NCBI GenBank assembly: GCA_000745135.1
Contig: JQNH01000001.1
Span: 1,674,001 to 1,738,000, forward strand
Origin: Rhizobiales bacterium YIM 77505
GTDB taxonomy: Bacteria > Pseudomonadota > Alphaproteobacteria > Rhizobiales > Beijerinckiaceae
Reading direction: 5' to 3'
DNA: 64,000 bases
The notes beneath the pieces were generated by a model. The model had not been told where the DNA came from. It did no database searches and worked only from the letters and a program-made list of their open reading frames with translations. The number at the start of each line of letters is the position of its first letter. Within the stretch, counting starts at the first letter, position 1. Both the position numbers and the translations under genes were made by a program. This document shows, one piece after another, positions 44,428-53,510 of the stretch.

Positions 44428-45114
44428 TTATCGCCCGCGAAATCCCATTGCGAGCACGTAGAGCTCGGCCGAATCCGAGCGGCTCGCGGCCGGCTTCACG
44501 TGGCGCACGGTCGCAAAATCGCGCTTGAGATCGGTCAGGAGCGCGCCTTCCGTGCCGCCCTGCAGCACCTTCGCCAGGAATGCGCCGCCGGGCGCCAGCA
44601 CCGAGCGCGCGAACTCCGCCGCCGCTTCGGCGAGCCCCATGATCTTGAGGTGGTCGGTCTTCTTGTGGCCCGTGGCGTTGGCGGCCATGTCGGAGAGCAC
44701 GACGTCGGCCTCGCCTCCAAGGAGCTCCACGAGGCGCTCGGGCGCTTCGGGAGCGAGGAAGTCGAGCTGGACGAAATCCACACCCGGCAGCGGCTCGATC
44801 GGCAGGAGGTCGATGCCGACCACCTTTCCCCTACCCTCGGGACTGCCCACCTTCCTTGCCGCGACCTGCGCCCAGCCGCCGGGCGCCGCACCGAGATCGA
44901 CAACCCGCTGGCCGGGCTTCAGGAGCCGGTGTTTTTCGTCGATTTCCAAGAGCTTGTAGGCCGCCCGCGAGCGATAGCCCTCTCGCTTGGCCCGTGCCAC
45001 ATAAGGATCGTTGAGCTGGCGCTCGAGCCAGCGCTGGGAGGAGAGCGTGCGCTTGCGCGCCGTCTTGACCCTCTGCTTCAGGCCGCGCACGCCGGCCTTG
45101 CGTTCGTCGCTCAC
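44428..45114 (-). CDS. rlmE: 23S rRNA 2'-O-methyltransferase RlmE (FtsJ)
   Basis: A 228-residue enzyme with a GTG start that overlaps the ppx stop by four bases. It methylates U2552 of 23S rRNA. Signs: basic N-terminus, [23 protein letters not shown] motif [15 protein letters not shown], then [19 protein letters not shown] and the catalytic Lys in FLAKVLQGG. Coupling of rlmE to ppx is common in Hyphomicrobiales. Confidence 0.93.
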   Translation of the reverse strand: MSDERKAGVRGLKQRVKTARKRTLSSQRWLERQLNDPYVARAKREGYRSRAAYKLLEIDEKHRLLKPGQRVVDLGAAPGGWAQVAARKVGSPEGRGKVVGIDLLPIEPLPGVDFVQLDFLAPEAPERLVELLGGEADVVLSDMAANATGHKKTDHLKIMGLAEAAAEFARSVLAPGGAFLAKVLQGGTEGALLTDLKRDFATVRHVKPAASRSDSAELYVLAMGFRGR

Positions 45115-46238
45115 CCGAAACCCTTTCGGCGCCAGACGCCGTCCTCCCGCATCAGGTTCATGAGGATTCCTTCCCGCAAGCCCCGATCGGCAATGCGCAG
45201 CCGCTCGGATGGGAAGGCGCGCCGGATCGCCTCGAGGATGGCGCAGCCCGCCAGAACCAGATCGGCCCGGTCGCGGCCGATGCATGGATTGGACGCCCGG
45301 CGTTCGAAAGGGGTGTTGATGAGGCTGTCGATCACACGCGTGATCTCCTCGTCCCGCATCCACAACCCGTCCACCCGCCGCCGGTCGTAACGCGGCAGCC
45401 CGAGATGAATGCCCCCGAGCGTGGTCACCGTTCCCGAGGTCCCCAGAAGGTGAAAGCCGGGCGCGGTGGCGGCCCGACCGGCGGCAAGCCCGAAGGGGGC
45501 GAGGAGATCGCTCACCTCCTCGACCATGCGCTCGAAGCTCTCCGGGGTGACGTGGACGCCGCCATGACGCTCCGCGAGGGTGACGACTCCGACCGGCAAG
45601 GAGTCCCAGGCGCGAATGCGCTTTGTGGGATCGGCGAGCGGGCTCGCCGCCCGCCCGTCAAGCCAGGCGATCTCGGTGGAGCCGCCCCCGATATCGAAGA
45701 CGACCACCGAATGGGCGCGCGGGTCTGAGAGCGCAGCGCAGCCGGTGACGGCGAGGTAGGCCTCCGTCCGTCGGTCGATCACCTCGAGCTCCATGCCGAG
45801 CTCGTCCTGCGCCCGTTGCACGAACTCGGCCCCATTGTCGGCAAGGCGACAGGCTTCCGTAGCGACGAGCCTGGCCCGCATGGCATTGCGGGCCAGGATC
45901 TTGGACTTGCAGATCCTCAAGGCTTCGATCGTGCGGTCGATGGCGGCTTCGCTGAGGCGATTCGCGAAGCCGAGCCCCTCGCCCAGCCTGACAATTCGCG
46001 AGAAGGCGTCCGTGACGCGAAAGCCATAAGGGGCTGGTTCGGCGACGAGCAGGCGGCAATTGTTGGTGCCGAGGTCGAGCGCCGCGTAGGCTTGGCCGTT
46101 CCGTGACCCGCTCCATCGGTCGCGCCCCCGTACCCAGGGCGCGCGCCCGTTGCGCGTCAAGAGACGCGGTGCGGGGGAGCTTGCCGAAGCGCTGACTCCC
46201 AGCGTCTCCGGAGCGAAAGCTTCGTCCTTGACCGGCAC
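45111..46238 (-). CDS. ppx: Exopolyphosphatase/GppA-type phosphatase
   Basis: I set the start at the GTG at 46238 ([13 protein letters not shown]); the family often has a variable N-terminus of 40-60 residues before the first motif, and longer readings run into the upstream gap. The conserved motifs are [34 protein letters not shown] and [16 protein letters not shown], as in the Ppx/GppA actin-like fold. It hydrolyses polyphosphate or pppGpp. It is the first gene of the ppx-rlmE unit. Confidence 0.88.
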   Translation of the reverse strand: MPVKDEAFAPETLGVSASASSPAPRLLTRNGRAPWVRGRDRWSGSRNGQAYAALDLGTNNCRLLVAEPAPYGFRVTDAFSRIVRLGEGLGFANRLSEAAIDRTIEALRICKSKILARNAMRARLVATEACRLADNGAEFVQRAQDELGMELEVIDRRTEAYLAVTGCAALSDPRAHSVVVFDIGGGSTEIAWLDGRAASPLADPTKRIRAWDSLPVGVVTLAERHGGVHVTPESFERMVEEVSDLLAPFGLAAGRAATAPGFHLLGTSGTVTTLGGIHLGLPRYDRRRVDGLWMRDEEITRVIDSLINTPFERRASNPCIGRDRADLVLAGCAILEAIRRAFPSERLRIADRGLREGILMNLMREDGVWRRKGFG

Positions 46239-46336
46239 GGTCTGATCCTGGGCGCCCCGCCGACGGGCGAGGCAAGAGGTTGGAGCGAAGAGTGCAACGG
46301 CTCGGCGCCGATGCCAAGTCCGGCCGTTCCTGGGCT

Positions 46337-46813
46337 TCAGGCGGCTTTTTCGCCGTCCTGCGGGACCTGCCGCGGCGCTGGTCGCAACAGCCCTTTTGCC
46401 TGAATGAACGGCCGCGGGCGGTTGATGATTTCGTCGAGGCGCGACCACAGCACCTTGGGCGAGAACGGCTTGGCGATGATCTCGTTGACCCCGAGGGCGA
46501 TGGCACGCTCCACCACGTAGCGTCGCGGCTTCGACAGCATGAGAACGATGGGGACCGTGGGCGCTGGCGAGGTGGTCGGGGTGCGGGTGAGGCGAACGAA
46601 CTCTTCTCCGCTCAGGATCGCCAGGTCCCAGTCCAGGATGACGAGGTCGGGCTTGCTTTCGCCCAACACTCCAAGCGCCTCCGCCCCGTCCGGCGCCTCC
46701 AGCACGCGCTTGATCCCGACCCGGGTCAGCATGTCGCGCAGGATGCGCCGCATGTAGAGGCTCTCGTCGGCGACGAGGGCGGCGAGGTCGGGAAACAAAG
46801 GAGTGGCGATCAT
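46337..46813 (-). CDS. CheY-like response regulator
   Basis: A 158-residue single-domain receiver, start at 46813. Phospho-acceptor Asp is in DLVILDWDLAILSG, the Lys in EIIAKPFSPKVLW and the usual Thr/Ser position is occupied by Ser in VLMLSKPRR. The acidic pair is in LVADESLYMRRILRDML. It has no output domain, so it is of the CheY/DivK type. No cognate kinase gene lies nearby. It sits between ppx and a small membrane protein. Confidence 0.88.
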   Translation of the reverse strand: MIATPLFPDLAALVADESLYMRRILRDMLTRVGIKRVLEAPDGAEALGVLGESKPDLVILDWDLAILSGEEFVRLTRTPTTSPAPTVPIVLMLSKPRRYVVERAIALGVNEIIAKPFSPKVLWSRLDEIINRPRPFIQAKGLLRPAPRQVPQDGEKAA

Positions 46814-46866
46814 TGCCGACGCTGCGGTGACCCGCTCAGCGTAACCGCCAACTCTTTGCCGCTTTG

Positions 46867-47175
46867 CTAATGGGAGACTCCGCCGTTCGACGGAATCGAC
46901 CCCGTGGCGTCCACATCCCTGTCGCGTCCGGCAGGCGTCACCGGAAAGCGCTCGCCGGATCGGGGCAGCGGCGGCAGATCCAGGCGGGCGAAGGCGCCCG
47001 AATCCTTCAGCTCGAAGCGGCTCTGGACAAGGCAGGGTGCGAAGAGAGACGCGACGCTGCTCGAGTCGGGCGGCGGGCATGCCGGTGGCGCACGCTGGAC
47101 AAAGGCCAGGAGCGCCGTCGCCGCCACGGCAAGGCACGAGAACAGAATGGCGTCGAGAAGGGTGGAGCGCTTCAT
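46867..47175 (-). CDS. Small membrane or secreted protein of unknown function
   Basis: A 102-residue protein with a single hydrophobic helix (LLDAILFSCLAVAATALLAF) and a strong GGGAGG ribosome site before the ATG at 47175. The rest is a proline/serine-rich periplasmic tail with three cysteines. I recognise no family. The ribosome site makes a real gene likely. Confidence 0.55.
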   Translation of the reverse strand: MKRSTLLDAILFSCLAVAATALLAFVQRAPPACPPPDSSSVASLFAPCLVQSRFELKDSGAFARLDLPPLPRSGERFPVTPAGRDRDVDATGSIPSNGGVSH

Positions 47176-47282
47176 GGCGACCTCCCTTGCTGAAATCTGT
47201 CAACGCGGGGATGCCGCCGCTGGTTCAGCTTGAGATCATCCGGAGTTGAGTGTTAGCTGCCGCGGGCGTCCCGGAGACCCTC

Positions 47283-47951
47283 ATGTCCGATCCGCTCCCG
47301 GCTCTCGCGGAGGTTGCCGCCCGCCTCTACACCGCCGTCCTCTCCGACGTGCTCGACGAGCTGGGTCTGATGCACCAGGCGCTGCCGCCCTTCGTCCGCC
47401 CGCTTGACGAGGCGTCTGTCCTGTGCGGCTTCGCCAGGACCGGGCTTTACCGGAAAGTCTATCACGTGGAACCGGGGACCAACCCTTATGCCCTTGAAAT
47501 GGACCTCATCGACAGCCTGAAGCCCGGCGAAGTGGCGGTGCTCGCCTGCGACGGTCCGACCGATCGGATCGCGCCCTGGGGCGAGCTCTTGACCACCGCT
47601 GCCAGGGTGCGCGGCGCCGCGGGCTGCCTCACCGACGGGCTCGTACGAGACGTGCGCCTCATCCGCGAGGCAAGGTTTCCAGTCTTTGCCGGCGGAATCG
47701 CGCCGCTCGACACGAGGGGACGGGCCGAAATGGCCGCCATGGATGTGCCGGTGGCGATCGGCGGGGTGCGGGCGGAGCCGGGCGATCTCGTCTTCGGCGA
47801 CGTCGATGGCTGCGTGATCGTCCCGAAGGCGGTGGCGCCCAGCGCCGTGGCCCGGGCCTTCGAGAAGGTCGCCGCCGAGGACCGCACGCGGGCCGCGCTG
47901 CTGGCGGGCGAGAGCCTGCGGCACGTCTTCGAGCGCTACGGCGTCCTCTGA
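47283..47951 (+). CDS. RraA-like protein
   Basis: A 222-residue protein with the RraA fold: LYTAVLSDVLDELGLMHQAL, then GEVAVLACDGPTDRIAPWGE, GAAGCLTDGLVRDVRLIREA, VPVAIGGVRAEPGDLVFGDV, and the metal-binding GDxDG. Many members are annotated as dimethylmenaquinone methyltransferase or HMG/CHA aldolases rather than RraA; the GDVDG site fits an aldolase-type metal centre. I cannot tell the substrate. The start at 47283 is an ATG; upstream in-frame sequence is weaker. Confidence 0.85.
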   Translation: MSDPLPALAEVAARLYTAVLSDVLDELGLMHQALPPFVRPLDEASVLCGFARTGLYRKVYHVEPGTNPYALEMDLIDSLKPGEVAVLACDGPTDRIAPWGELLTTAARVRGAAGCLTDGLVRDVRLIREARFPVFAGGIAPLDTRGRAEMAAMDVPVAIGGVRAEPGDLVFGDVDGCVIVPKAVAPSAVARAFEKVAAEDRTRAALLAGESLRHVFERYGVL

Positions 47952-47968
47952 CCTGACCGGAGCCATCC

Positions 47969-48835
47969 ATGGCCGATCCACGGCAACCCCTCGTCACCGC
48001 CGATTGGCTACAGGACCGCCTCGGGGATCCGAACCTCGCCATTCTCGACGTTCGCCTGCGGGCCGGAGCAGATGGCCGGGCCGATTTCGAGACGGGCCAC
48101 ATCCCCGGCGCGATCTTCACCGACTATGCCAGGGACGGCTGGCGAGCGGCGAAGGGATCGGCCGTCGGCATGCTGCCAGAGGCCAACGCCCTTGCGCAGC
48201 TCTTCGGCCGGCTTGGGCTCACACCCGATCAGCACGTCGTCGTGGTGCCGACGGGCGTCAACACGAGCGACTTCAGCGCCGCCGCCAGGGTCTATTGGAC
48301 CCTGAAGGCGGCAGGGCATGAGCGCCTGTCGCTTCTCGACGGGGGCTGGAGTGGCTGGCAGGCCGATTCGTCCCGACCTGTGGAGAGAGGTGCGGCGCGG
48401 CAGCCCGAACCCACCTCGTATCCCGTGCGGATCGACGGGCGGCTGCGGGCGACCCTCGACGAGGTGGAGCGGGCGCTTGAGAAGGGATCCGCCGTGCTCC
48501 TCGACGCCCGCAGCGCGAGCTACTTCGAAGGCCGGGAGAAGAGCCCGCAGGCCGCACGGCCTGGCCGCCTTCCAGGAGCCCGCCTCCTGAACCAGGCGGA
48601 GGCCTATGATGCGGCCGCGAACCGCTTGAAGCCGATTCCGGAACTGGGGCGCCTCTTTGACGGGCTCCAGGGCATGCCTGTGATCAGCTACTGCAATACC
48701 GGCCAGGCAGCCGCGACCAACTGGTTCGTCCTCGCCGAACTCCTCGGGCACCCTGATATACGCCTTTATGACGGCTCGATGACTGAGTGGACCCAGGATG
48801 AGACCCGTCCGGTGGAGACGGGGCCGGCGACGTAG
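47969..48835 (+). CDS. Rhodanese-type sulfurtransferase (SseA-like)
   Basis: A 288-residue protein with two rhodanese domains. The second has the active-site Cys in VISYCNTGQAAATNWFVL, followed by the DGSMTEWTQD end motif. The CxxGxxA loop is similar to thiosulfate or 3-mercaptopyruvate sulfurtransferases. The first domain keeps the fold but its Cys is not conserved, as usual. It follows the RraA-like gene by 17 bases, so co-transcription is likely. Confidence 0.9.
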   Translation: MADPRQPLVTADWLQDRLGDPNLAILDVRLRAGADGRADFETGHIPGAIFTDYARDGWRAAKGSAVGMLPEANALAQLFGRLGLTPDQHVVVVPTGVNTSDFSAAARVYWTLKAAGHERLSLLDGGWSGWQADSSRPVERGAARQPEPTSYPVRIDGRLRATLDEVERALEKGSAVLLDARSASYFEGREKSPQAARPGRLPGARLLNQAEAYDAAANRLKPIPELGRLFDGLQGMPVISYCNTGQAAATNWFVLAELLGHPDIRLYDGSMTEWTQDETRPVETGPAT

Positions 48836-48881
48836 AGTCCCTTCTCCCGGCAAGAGACGTCAGCAGCTTCCCGGCGTCCGA

Positions 48882-50096
48882 CTACGCGAGCGCCTGCTCC
48901 AGATCCCGGATCAGGTCGCGGGGATGTTCCAGCCCGACCGAGAGGCGCACAAGCCCTTCCGTGACGCCCATCGCCTCCCGCACGGCGGGGGCGAAGCGCT
49001 CATGGGTCGTCGTGGCAGGATGAGTGACGAGGCTCTTGGCGTCGCCGAGATTGTTGGAAATGCGGATGATCTTGAGCGCGTTGAGGAAGCGGAACGCGCC
49101 TGCCTTGCCGCCGTCGATCTCGATCGCGACGAGGGTCGAGCCGGCCCGCATCTGGCGTCGCGCGAGCTCCGCTTGCGGATGATCCCGCCGACCGGGATAG
49201 ATGAGCCGCCGCACCTTCGGATGCCCGGCGAGCGCATCGGCAATGATGCTCGCGCTCTCCGTCTGGCGCCGAACCCGCAGCGACAGCGTCTCCAGCCCTT
49301 TGAGCAGCACCCAGGCATTGAAAGGCGAGAGCGCGGGCCCTGTCTGGCGAAGAAAGGTGTGGATGTGCTTGTCGATGAACTCCTGCGACGCGAGAATCAC
49401 GCCCCCGAGGCATCGGCCCTGGCCGTCGATGTGCTTCGTGGCCGAATAGACTACGCAATCGGCCCCGAGCTTGAGCGGGCTTTGCCACAAGGGGGTCGCG
49501 AAGACATTGTCCACGACGAGGCGGCTGCCGCAGGCGTGGGCGATCTCGGCCACCGCCGCGATGTCGATGAGGTCGAGGTTGGGGTTCGTTGGGCTCTCGA
49601 GAAAAAAGACCTTGGTGTTCGGGCGCACCGCCGCTTGCCATTCCTCGAGGTTGCGCCCGTCGACCAGGGTCGAGGCGACACCGAACCGCGGCAGCAGATC
49701 CTCGATGACGAAACGGCAGGAGCCGAAGAGCTGGCGCGCTGCCACCACATGGTCTCCCGCCCTCACCTGGGCAAGGAGCGAGGCCGTGACTGCCGCCATG
49801 CCGGTGGCCGTGGCGCGAGCGGCTTCAGCGCCCTCGAGCGCCGCCATGCGCGCCTCGAACATGCCGACCGTCGGATTCGAGAAGCGGGCATAGATGTAGC
49901 CGGGGTCCTCCCCCTTGAAGCGCGCCTCGCACTCCTCCGCCGTCCGATAGACATGGCCTTGCGTGAGGAAAAGGGCCTCGGAGGTCTCGCCGAACTCGGA
50001 TCGCAAGGTCCCGCCATGGACGAGTTGCGTCTCGAGCGCGAGTTCGGGGCCAGCCTCGGACGGCGCGGCACATCCTGGGTCAGACAAGTCGCTCAT
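48882..50096 (-). CDS. metZ: O-succinylhomoserine sulfhydrylase
   Basis: A 404-residue PLP enzyme, start at 50096 (MSDLSDPG) with a GGAGGGG ribosome site six bases before; the ATG at 50102 has no gap. The PLP-binding Lys is in VVYSATKHIDGQGR, and the substrate loop is EDPGYIYARFSNPTV. It makes homocysteine from O-succinylhomoserine and sulfide. The SAM-II riboswitch upstream and the neighbouring cysK tie it to methionine and cysteine synthesis. Confidence 0.93.
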   Translation of the reverse strand: MSDLSDPGCAAPSEAGPELALETQLVHGGTLRSEFGETSEALFLTQGHVYRTAEECEARFKGEDPGYIYARFSNPTVGMFEARMAALEGAEAARATATGMAAVTASLLAQVRAGDHVVAARQLFGSCRFVIEDLLPRFGVASTLVDGRNLEEWQAAVRPNTKVFFLESPTNPNLDLIDIAAVAEIAHACGSRLVVDNVFATPLWQSPLKLGADCVVYSATKHIDGQGRCLGGVILASQEFIDKHIHTFLRQTGPALSPFNAWVLLKGLETLSLRVRRQTESASIIADALAGHPKVRRLIYPGRRDHPQAELARRQMRAGSTLVAIEIDGGKAGAFRFLNALKIIRISNNLGDAKSLVTHPATTTHERFAPAVREAMGVTEGLVRLSVGLEHPRDLIRDLEQALA

Positions 50097-50102
50097 GGCC
50101 AT

Positions 50103-50124
50103 CCCCTCCGGGGACGGCCCCGGA
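50103..50124 (-). promoter_or_regulatory. Hairpin touching the metZ ribosome site
   Basis: TCCGGGG (minus strand) at 50124-50118 pairs with CCCCGGA at 50113-50107, with a CCGT loop. The ribosome site GGAGGGG (50109-50103) overlaps the 3' arm. It may form part of the SAM-II expression platform. Confidence 0.4.
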
Positions 50125-50171
50125 CACCTCGACGCCGGCTGGTCATAAAAGGCTTTGGCGGAGGTGCCCCG

Positions 50172-50230
50172 GCCTTTTAGCGCCTTGTTTAACGTGGCGC
50201 GCAAGCCAGCCGGCTCAAATCACCACGAGG
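50172..50230 (-). ncRNA. SAM-II riboswitch upstream of metZ
   Basis: On the minus strand the RNA reads CTCGTGGTGATTTGAG, then GGCTTGCGCGCCACGTTAAA, CAAGGCGCTAAAAGG. The conserved GATTTG, CTTGC-GCCACGTTAAACAA and GCTAAA parts match the SAM-II consensus known upstream of metA/metZ in alphaproteobacteria. The P1 stem pairs CGTGG (50227-50223) with CCACG (50197-50193). It lies 75 bases before metZ and 32 bases after cysK. When SAM binds it should hide the metZ ribosome site. Confidence 0.9.
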
Positions 50231-50261
50231 CTCAAGTCGTAAGGGAGCTTGGACCTCGCGG

Positions 50262-51302
50262 TCAAGTCGAGACGAAGCTGGGCTTGAGCGCTTCCTTCCG
50301 CTCGAGCCACTCCGGCACCGGCAGATTCTTCGAGCGCAGGAAGGCGGGGTTGAAGAGCTTGGACTGGTAACGCGTGCCGTAGTCGCAGAGCACGGTGACG
50401 ATGGTGTGGCCCGGGCCGAGATCCTTCGCGAGCCGGATGGCCCCGGCCACGTTGATGGCCGACGAACCGCCGACGCATAAGCCCTCGTCGCGCAGCAGGT
50501 CGAAGACCAGCGGGATCGCCTCCTCGTCCTCGATGAGATAGGGCCGGTCGACGGCGATGTCCTCGATGATGGGCGTGACACGGCCAAGGCCGATGCCCTC
50601 GCTGATCGAGCCGCCTTCCGATGCCCTGGCCTCGCCGTAGGCAAACAGATTGTACATGGCCGCCCCGCGCGGGTCGGCGACGCCGATGACGATGTCCTTC
50701 CTTTTCTCGCGGAGGTAAGTGGACACGCCGGCGATGGTGCCGCCGGTGCCGATGGCGCAAATGAAGGCGTCGACCTTGCCTTGGGTCTCCTCCCAGATCT
50801 CCGGGCCCGTGGAGACGTAATGGGCCTTGCGGTTGTCGAGGTTGTTCCACTGGTCGGCGAAGAGCACGCCGTTGGGTTCGCTCTTGCGCAGCTCCTCCGC
50901 CATGCGGCGGCCCACATGCTGGTAATTGTTGGGGTTGCTGTAGGGGACGGCCGGAACCTCGACAAGCTCGGCGCCATAGAGGCGCAGCGTGTCCTTCTTC
51001 TCCTGGCTCTGCGTCTCGGGAATGACGATGACGGTGCGATAGCCGCGCGCGTTGGCGACCAACGCGAGGCCGATGCCGGTGTTGCCGGCGGTCGCCTCGA
51101 CGATCAGGCCGCCCGGGCGCAGTTCGCCGCGCTTCTCGGCCTCCAGGATCATCTGCCGCGCCGCCCGGTCCTTCACCGATTGTCCCGGGTTCATGAATTC
51201 GGCCTTGCCGAGGATGGTGCAGCCGGTCTCCTCCGAGGCACGGCGGAGCTTGATGAGAGGCGTGTTGCCAATCGCGGCGATGACGTCTTCACGGATCTTC
51301 AT
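50262..51302 (-). CDS. cysK: Cysteine synthase A
   Basis: A 346-residue PLP enzyme with start ATG at 51302. It makes cysteine from O-acetylserine and sulfide. PLP Lys is in NPGQSVKDRAA, the phosphate loop is GTGGTIAGVSTYL and the substrate-binding loop is EATAGNTGIGLA. The C-terminal region is longer than in E. coli CysK (323 residues), as in several alphaproteobacterial copies. It precedes the SAM-II riboswitch and metZ on the same strand. Confidence 0.93.
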   Translation of the reverse strand: MKIREDVIAAIGNTPLIKLRRASEETGCTILGKAEFMNPGQSVKDRAARQMILEAEKRGELRPGGLIVEATAGNTGIGLALVANARGYRTVIVIPETQSQEKKDTLRLYGAELVEVPAVPYSNPNNYQHVGRRMAEELRKSEPNGVLFADQWNNLDNRKAHYVSTGPEIWEETQGKVDAFICAIGTGGTIAGVSTYLREKRKDIVIGVADPRGAAMYNLFAYGEARASEGGSISEGIGLGRVTPIIEDIAVDRPYLIEDEEAIPLVFDLLRDEGLCVGGSSAINVAGAIRLAKDLGPGHTIVTVLCDYGTRYQSKLFNPAFLRSKNLPVPEWLERKEALKPSFVST

Positions 51303-51526
51303 GGGACCGGACCGGATTCGGAGGAGGCCCGAAGCTCCGCCGAAAGCCCGCGAATGGCAAGACCGCCTCACATCATCCCGATCGAGTCGGCCCCTGTCGC
51401 CGGCGAGTCGAAGGCTGCACCTGATGGCGCACCTGGGGACGATGGTGCGGCCCAGGAATGCGTTGGCGGGGCTGGACAGCCGGACGCTCAGCCGTTCCAC
51501 TGCGCCTCCTCGACGAACAGGACCCC

Positions 51527-52666
51527 ATGACCGCGGCTCTCTTCACCCCCTTCGATCTCGGCCCTGTGCGGCTGTCCAACCGGATCGTCATCGCGCCCAT
51601 GTGCCAGTACTCCGCCCATGACGGCTGCATGGGCGATTGGCACCTGCAGCATCTGATGAGCCTCGCCATGTCGGGCGCGGGACTCGTCGTCGTGGAGGCA
51701 ACGGCGGTCGAGCGCCTGGGCCGCATCACCCATGGCTGCGTCGGGCTCTATAGCGACGACAACGAGCGGGCCATGGCGCGCACCCTCCTTGCTGCACGCG
51801 GGGTGGCGCTGCCGGGCACGCGCTTTGGCATCCAGATCGGTCATTCCGGCCGCAAGGGCTCGGCGCAGCGCCCCTGGGAGGGAGGGAAGGCGCTACGCGA
51901 GGGCGAAGATCCCTGGGCGACGGTCGCGCCTTCGCCCCTGCCCTATGACGATGGCTGGCCCCTTCCAAACGCGCTCGACGAGGCAGGCCTGGCGCGCATC
52001 GAGCGGGCGTTCGTCGAAGCCGCGAAGCGCGCCGTGCGCATCGGCTTCGACGCCATCGAGCTGCATATGGCGCATGGCTATCTTCTGCACACCTTCCAGT
52101 CGCCCCTGTCGAACCGCCGAGACGATCGGTGGGGCGGCAGCCGCGAGGGTCGGCTCGCCTTCCCGCTCCAGGTCGCGGAGGCGGTGCGCCGGGCGGTGCC
52201 GGACTATGTGGCGCTCGGCGCGCGCATCACGGGAACCGACTGGACGGAGGATGGTCTTCAGCCCGAGGACGCCGTGGACCTTGCCGGGCGGCTGAAGGAG
52301 CTCGGCTTCGACTTCGTCTGCGTGAGCACGGGCGGCATCGCCCTCAAGGCCCGCATCCCCGTCAGTCCCGGTTACCAGGTTCCCTTCGCCGCCAAGGTGA
52401 GGCGGGCGACAGGCCTTGCCACCCGCGCCGTCGGGCTCATCGTCGACCCTCACCAGGCGAACGATATCGTGGCCCGCGGCGACGCCGACCTCATCGCCAT
52501 CGCCCGTGCCGTCCTCGACGATCCGCGCTGGGGCTGGCACGCGGCCGAGGCGCTCGGGGTCGATACGCCGAGGCCGCCGCAATATGCCCGCGTCGCTCCT
52601 GCCCTATGGCCCGGCGCCGCCCTGGCCCGCCCGCCGGAGCGGGCCGCCTTGCGGCAAAGGGCCTGA
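51527..52666 (+). CDS. Old-yellow-enzyme family oxidoreductase (YqjM/NamA-like)
   Basis: A 379-residue FMN TIM-barrel protein from the ATG at 51527. Marker residues: APMCQYSA (the Cys that tunes FMN in the YqjM class), QIGHSGRKGSAQRPWEGG, ELHMAHGYLLHTFQSPLSNR and YGGSREGR-like WGGSREGRLAFP. YqjM/NamA enzymes reduce alpha,beta-unsaturated carbonyls with NADPH. The physiological substrate is unknown. Confidence 0.92.
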   Translation: MTAALFTPFDLGPVRLSNRIVIAPMCQYSAHDGCMGDWHLQHLMSLAMSGAGLVVVEATAVERLGRITHGCVGLYSDDNERAMARTLLAARGVALPGTRFGIQIGHSGRKGSAQRPWEGGKALREGEDPWATVAPSPLPYDDGWPLPNALDEAGLARIERAFVEAAKRAVRIGFDAIELHMAHGYLLHTFQSPLSNRRDDRWGGSREGRLAFPLQVAEAVRRAVPDYVALGARITGTDWTEDGLQPEDAVDLAGRLKELGFDFVCVSTGGIALKARIPVSPGYQVPFAAKVRRATGLATRAVGLIVDPHQANDIVARGDADLIAIARAVLDDPRWGWHAAEALGVDTPRPPQYARVAPALWPGAALARPPERAALRQRA

Positions 52667-52695
52667 CCGCCGACGGACAGCCCAACCGCCGGCGC

Positions 52696-53286
52696 TCAGG
52701 CGGCCTCGCGATCGAGCGTCATCAGCCCCGCGGACAGGGCATCGAGGTCGCTCATCACCCGCTTGCGATGGGCGGCAAGATAGGGGCGTGCCGCAGGATC
52801 GCGCGCGGCCGCCAACAGCTCGCGCACCGCGCGGCCGATCTCGAAAATCGCCACGTCCACCTCGACGGGTGCCCGCTCCGACTGCTTGAGCTTGCGCTGC
52901 GCGGCCTCGCCGATCGCCTCGACCTCCACCATCACAAGGTCGCCGAGGCTTGGCACGTCTTCGCTCCGCCCGGTCCGCTTACGGCTCGGCCCCTTGTCTC
53001 GCTCGCCGTCCTCCCGCCCGAGGGCGACGAGGGAAATCGCAAGATCCCCATCGGCGGTCACACCGCTGTGCCTCAATGCCTCCAGGAACGCTTCCGCGAA
53101 CAGCTCCGCGTCGCACCATGCCTTCTCCGCGAGGTGCATGGGCCAAGCCCACAAGCCATCGCAGCGCCGCTCTCCCAGCTGCGCCCGCTCGATGAAGTAG
53201 CCGTTGCCCTTGTGCTCGAGACCCGCCTCGGTCACGCGCCACGCCGCGTTCTCGAAAAGCACGGGCTCCTGTCCCGCTCCGTCCAT
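52696..53286 (-). CDS. Unknown protein under an SOS box
   Basis: A 196-residue protein on the minus strand, ATG at 53286 after AGGAAGGG. I recognise no family. It has an N-terminal beta-like part (VLFENAAWRVTEAGLEHKGN, then GYFIERAQLGERRCDGLWAW) and a helical, charged C-terminal part. A perfect GTTC-N7-GTTC SOS box lies 47 bases upstream, so it is probably induced by DNA damage together with the divergent Rad50/Mre11-like operon. The pairing suggests a DNA-repair link; that is inference. Confidence 0.7.
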   Translation of the reverse strand: MDGAGQEPVLFENAAWRVTEAGLEHKGNGYFIERAQLGERRCDGLWAWPMHLAEKAWCDAELFAEAFLEALRHSGVTADGDLAISLVALGREDGERDKGPSRKRTGRSEDVPSLGDLVMVEVEAIGEAAQRKLKQSERAPVEVDVAIFEIGRAVRELLAAARDPAARPYLAAHRKRVMSDLDALSAGLMTLDREAA

Positions 53287-53332
53287 TCCGGTCCCTTCCT
53301 CACCCGCCGCGAATCACCCGCGCGCCGGACTA

Positions 53333-53347
53333 GAACATATAGTGAAC
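53333..53347 (-). promoter_or_regulatory. LexA (SOS) box 1
   Basis: GAAC-ATATAGT-GAAC on the plus strand is GTTC-ACTATAT-GTTC on the minus strand, a perfect match to the alphaproteobacterial LexA site. It lies 47 bases before the start of the unknown 196-residue protein and probably covers its promoter. Confidence 0.8.
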
Positions 53348-53414
53348 ATTGCCGCCCTGCGCTCCTTGAAATCAACGGCTGGAGGCTTGCTGCGACAGGA
53401 TGACTCGCGCTGAC

Positions 53415-53429
53415 GTTCCCTGTATGTTC
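53415..53429 (+). promoter_or_regulatory. LexA (SOS) box 2
   Basis: GTTC-CCTGTAT-GTTC, a second perfect LexA site, 82 bases before the start of the coiled-coil gene. Two boxes in one 225-base divergent region are unlikely by chance. Confidence 0.8.
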
Positions 53430-53510
53430 TGAAGCGGTTGCATGTCTCAGCGGCGGCAACCGCCCCTATATGGGGGTCCCAATTTCTTTTTCACTGCAGA
53501 ACGAGCCTCT

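Noticed and set aside
53442-53510. Longer N-terminus for the coiled-coil protein (start at 53442)
   Set aside because: That start is 12 bases after a LexA box and lacks a ribosome site, and the extra residues do not continue the coil.
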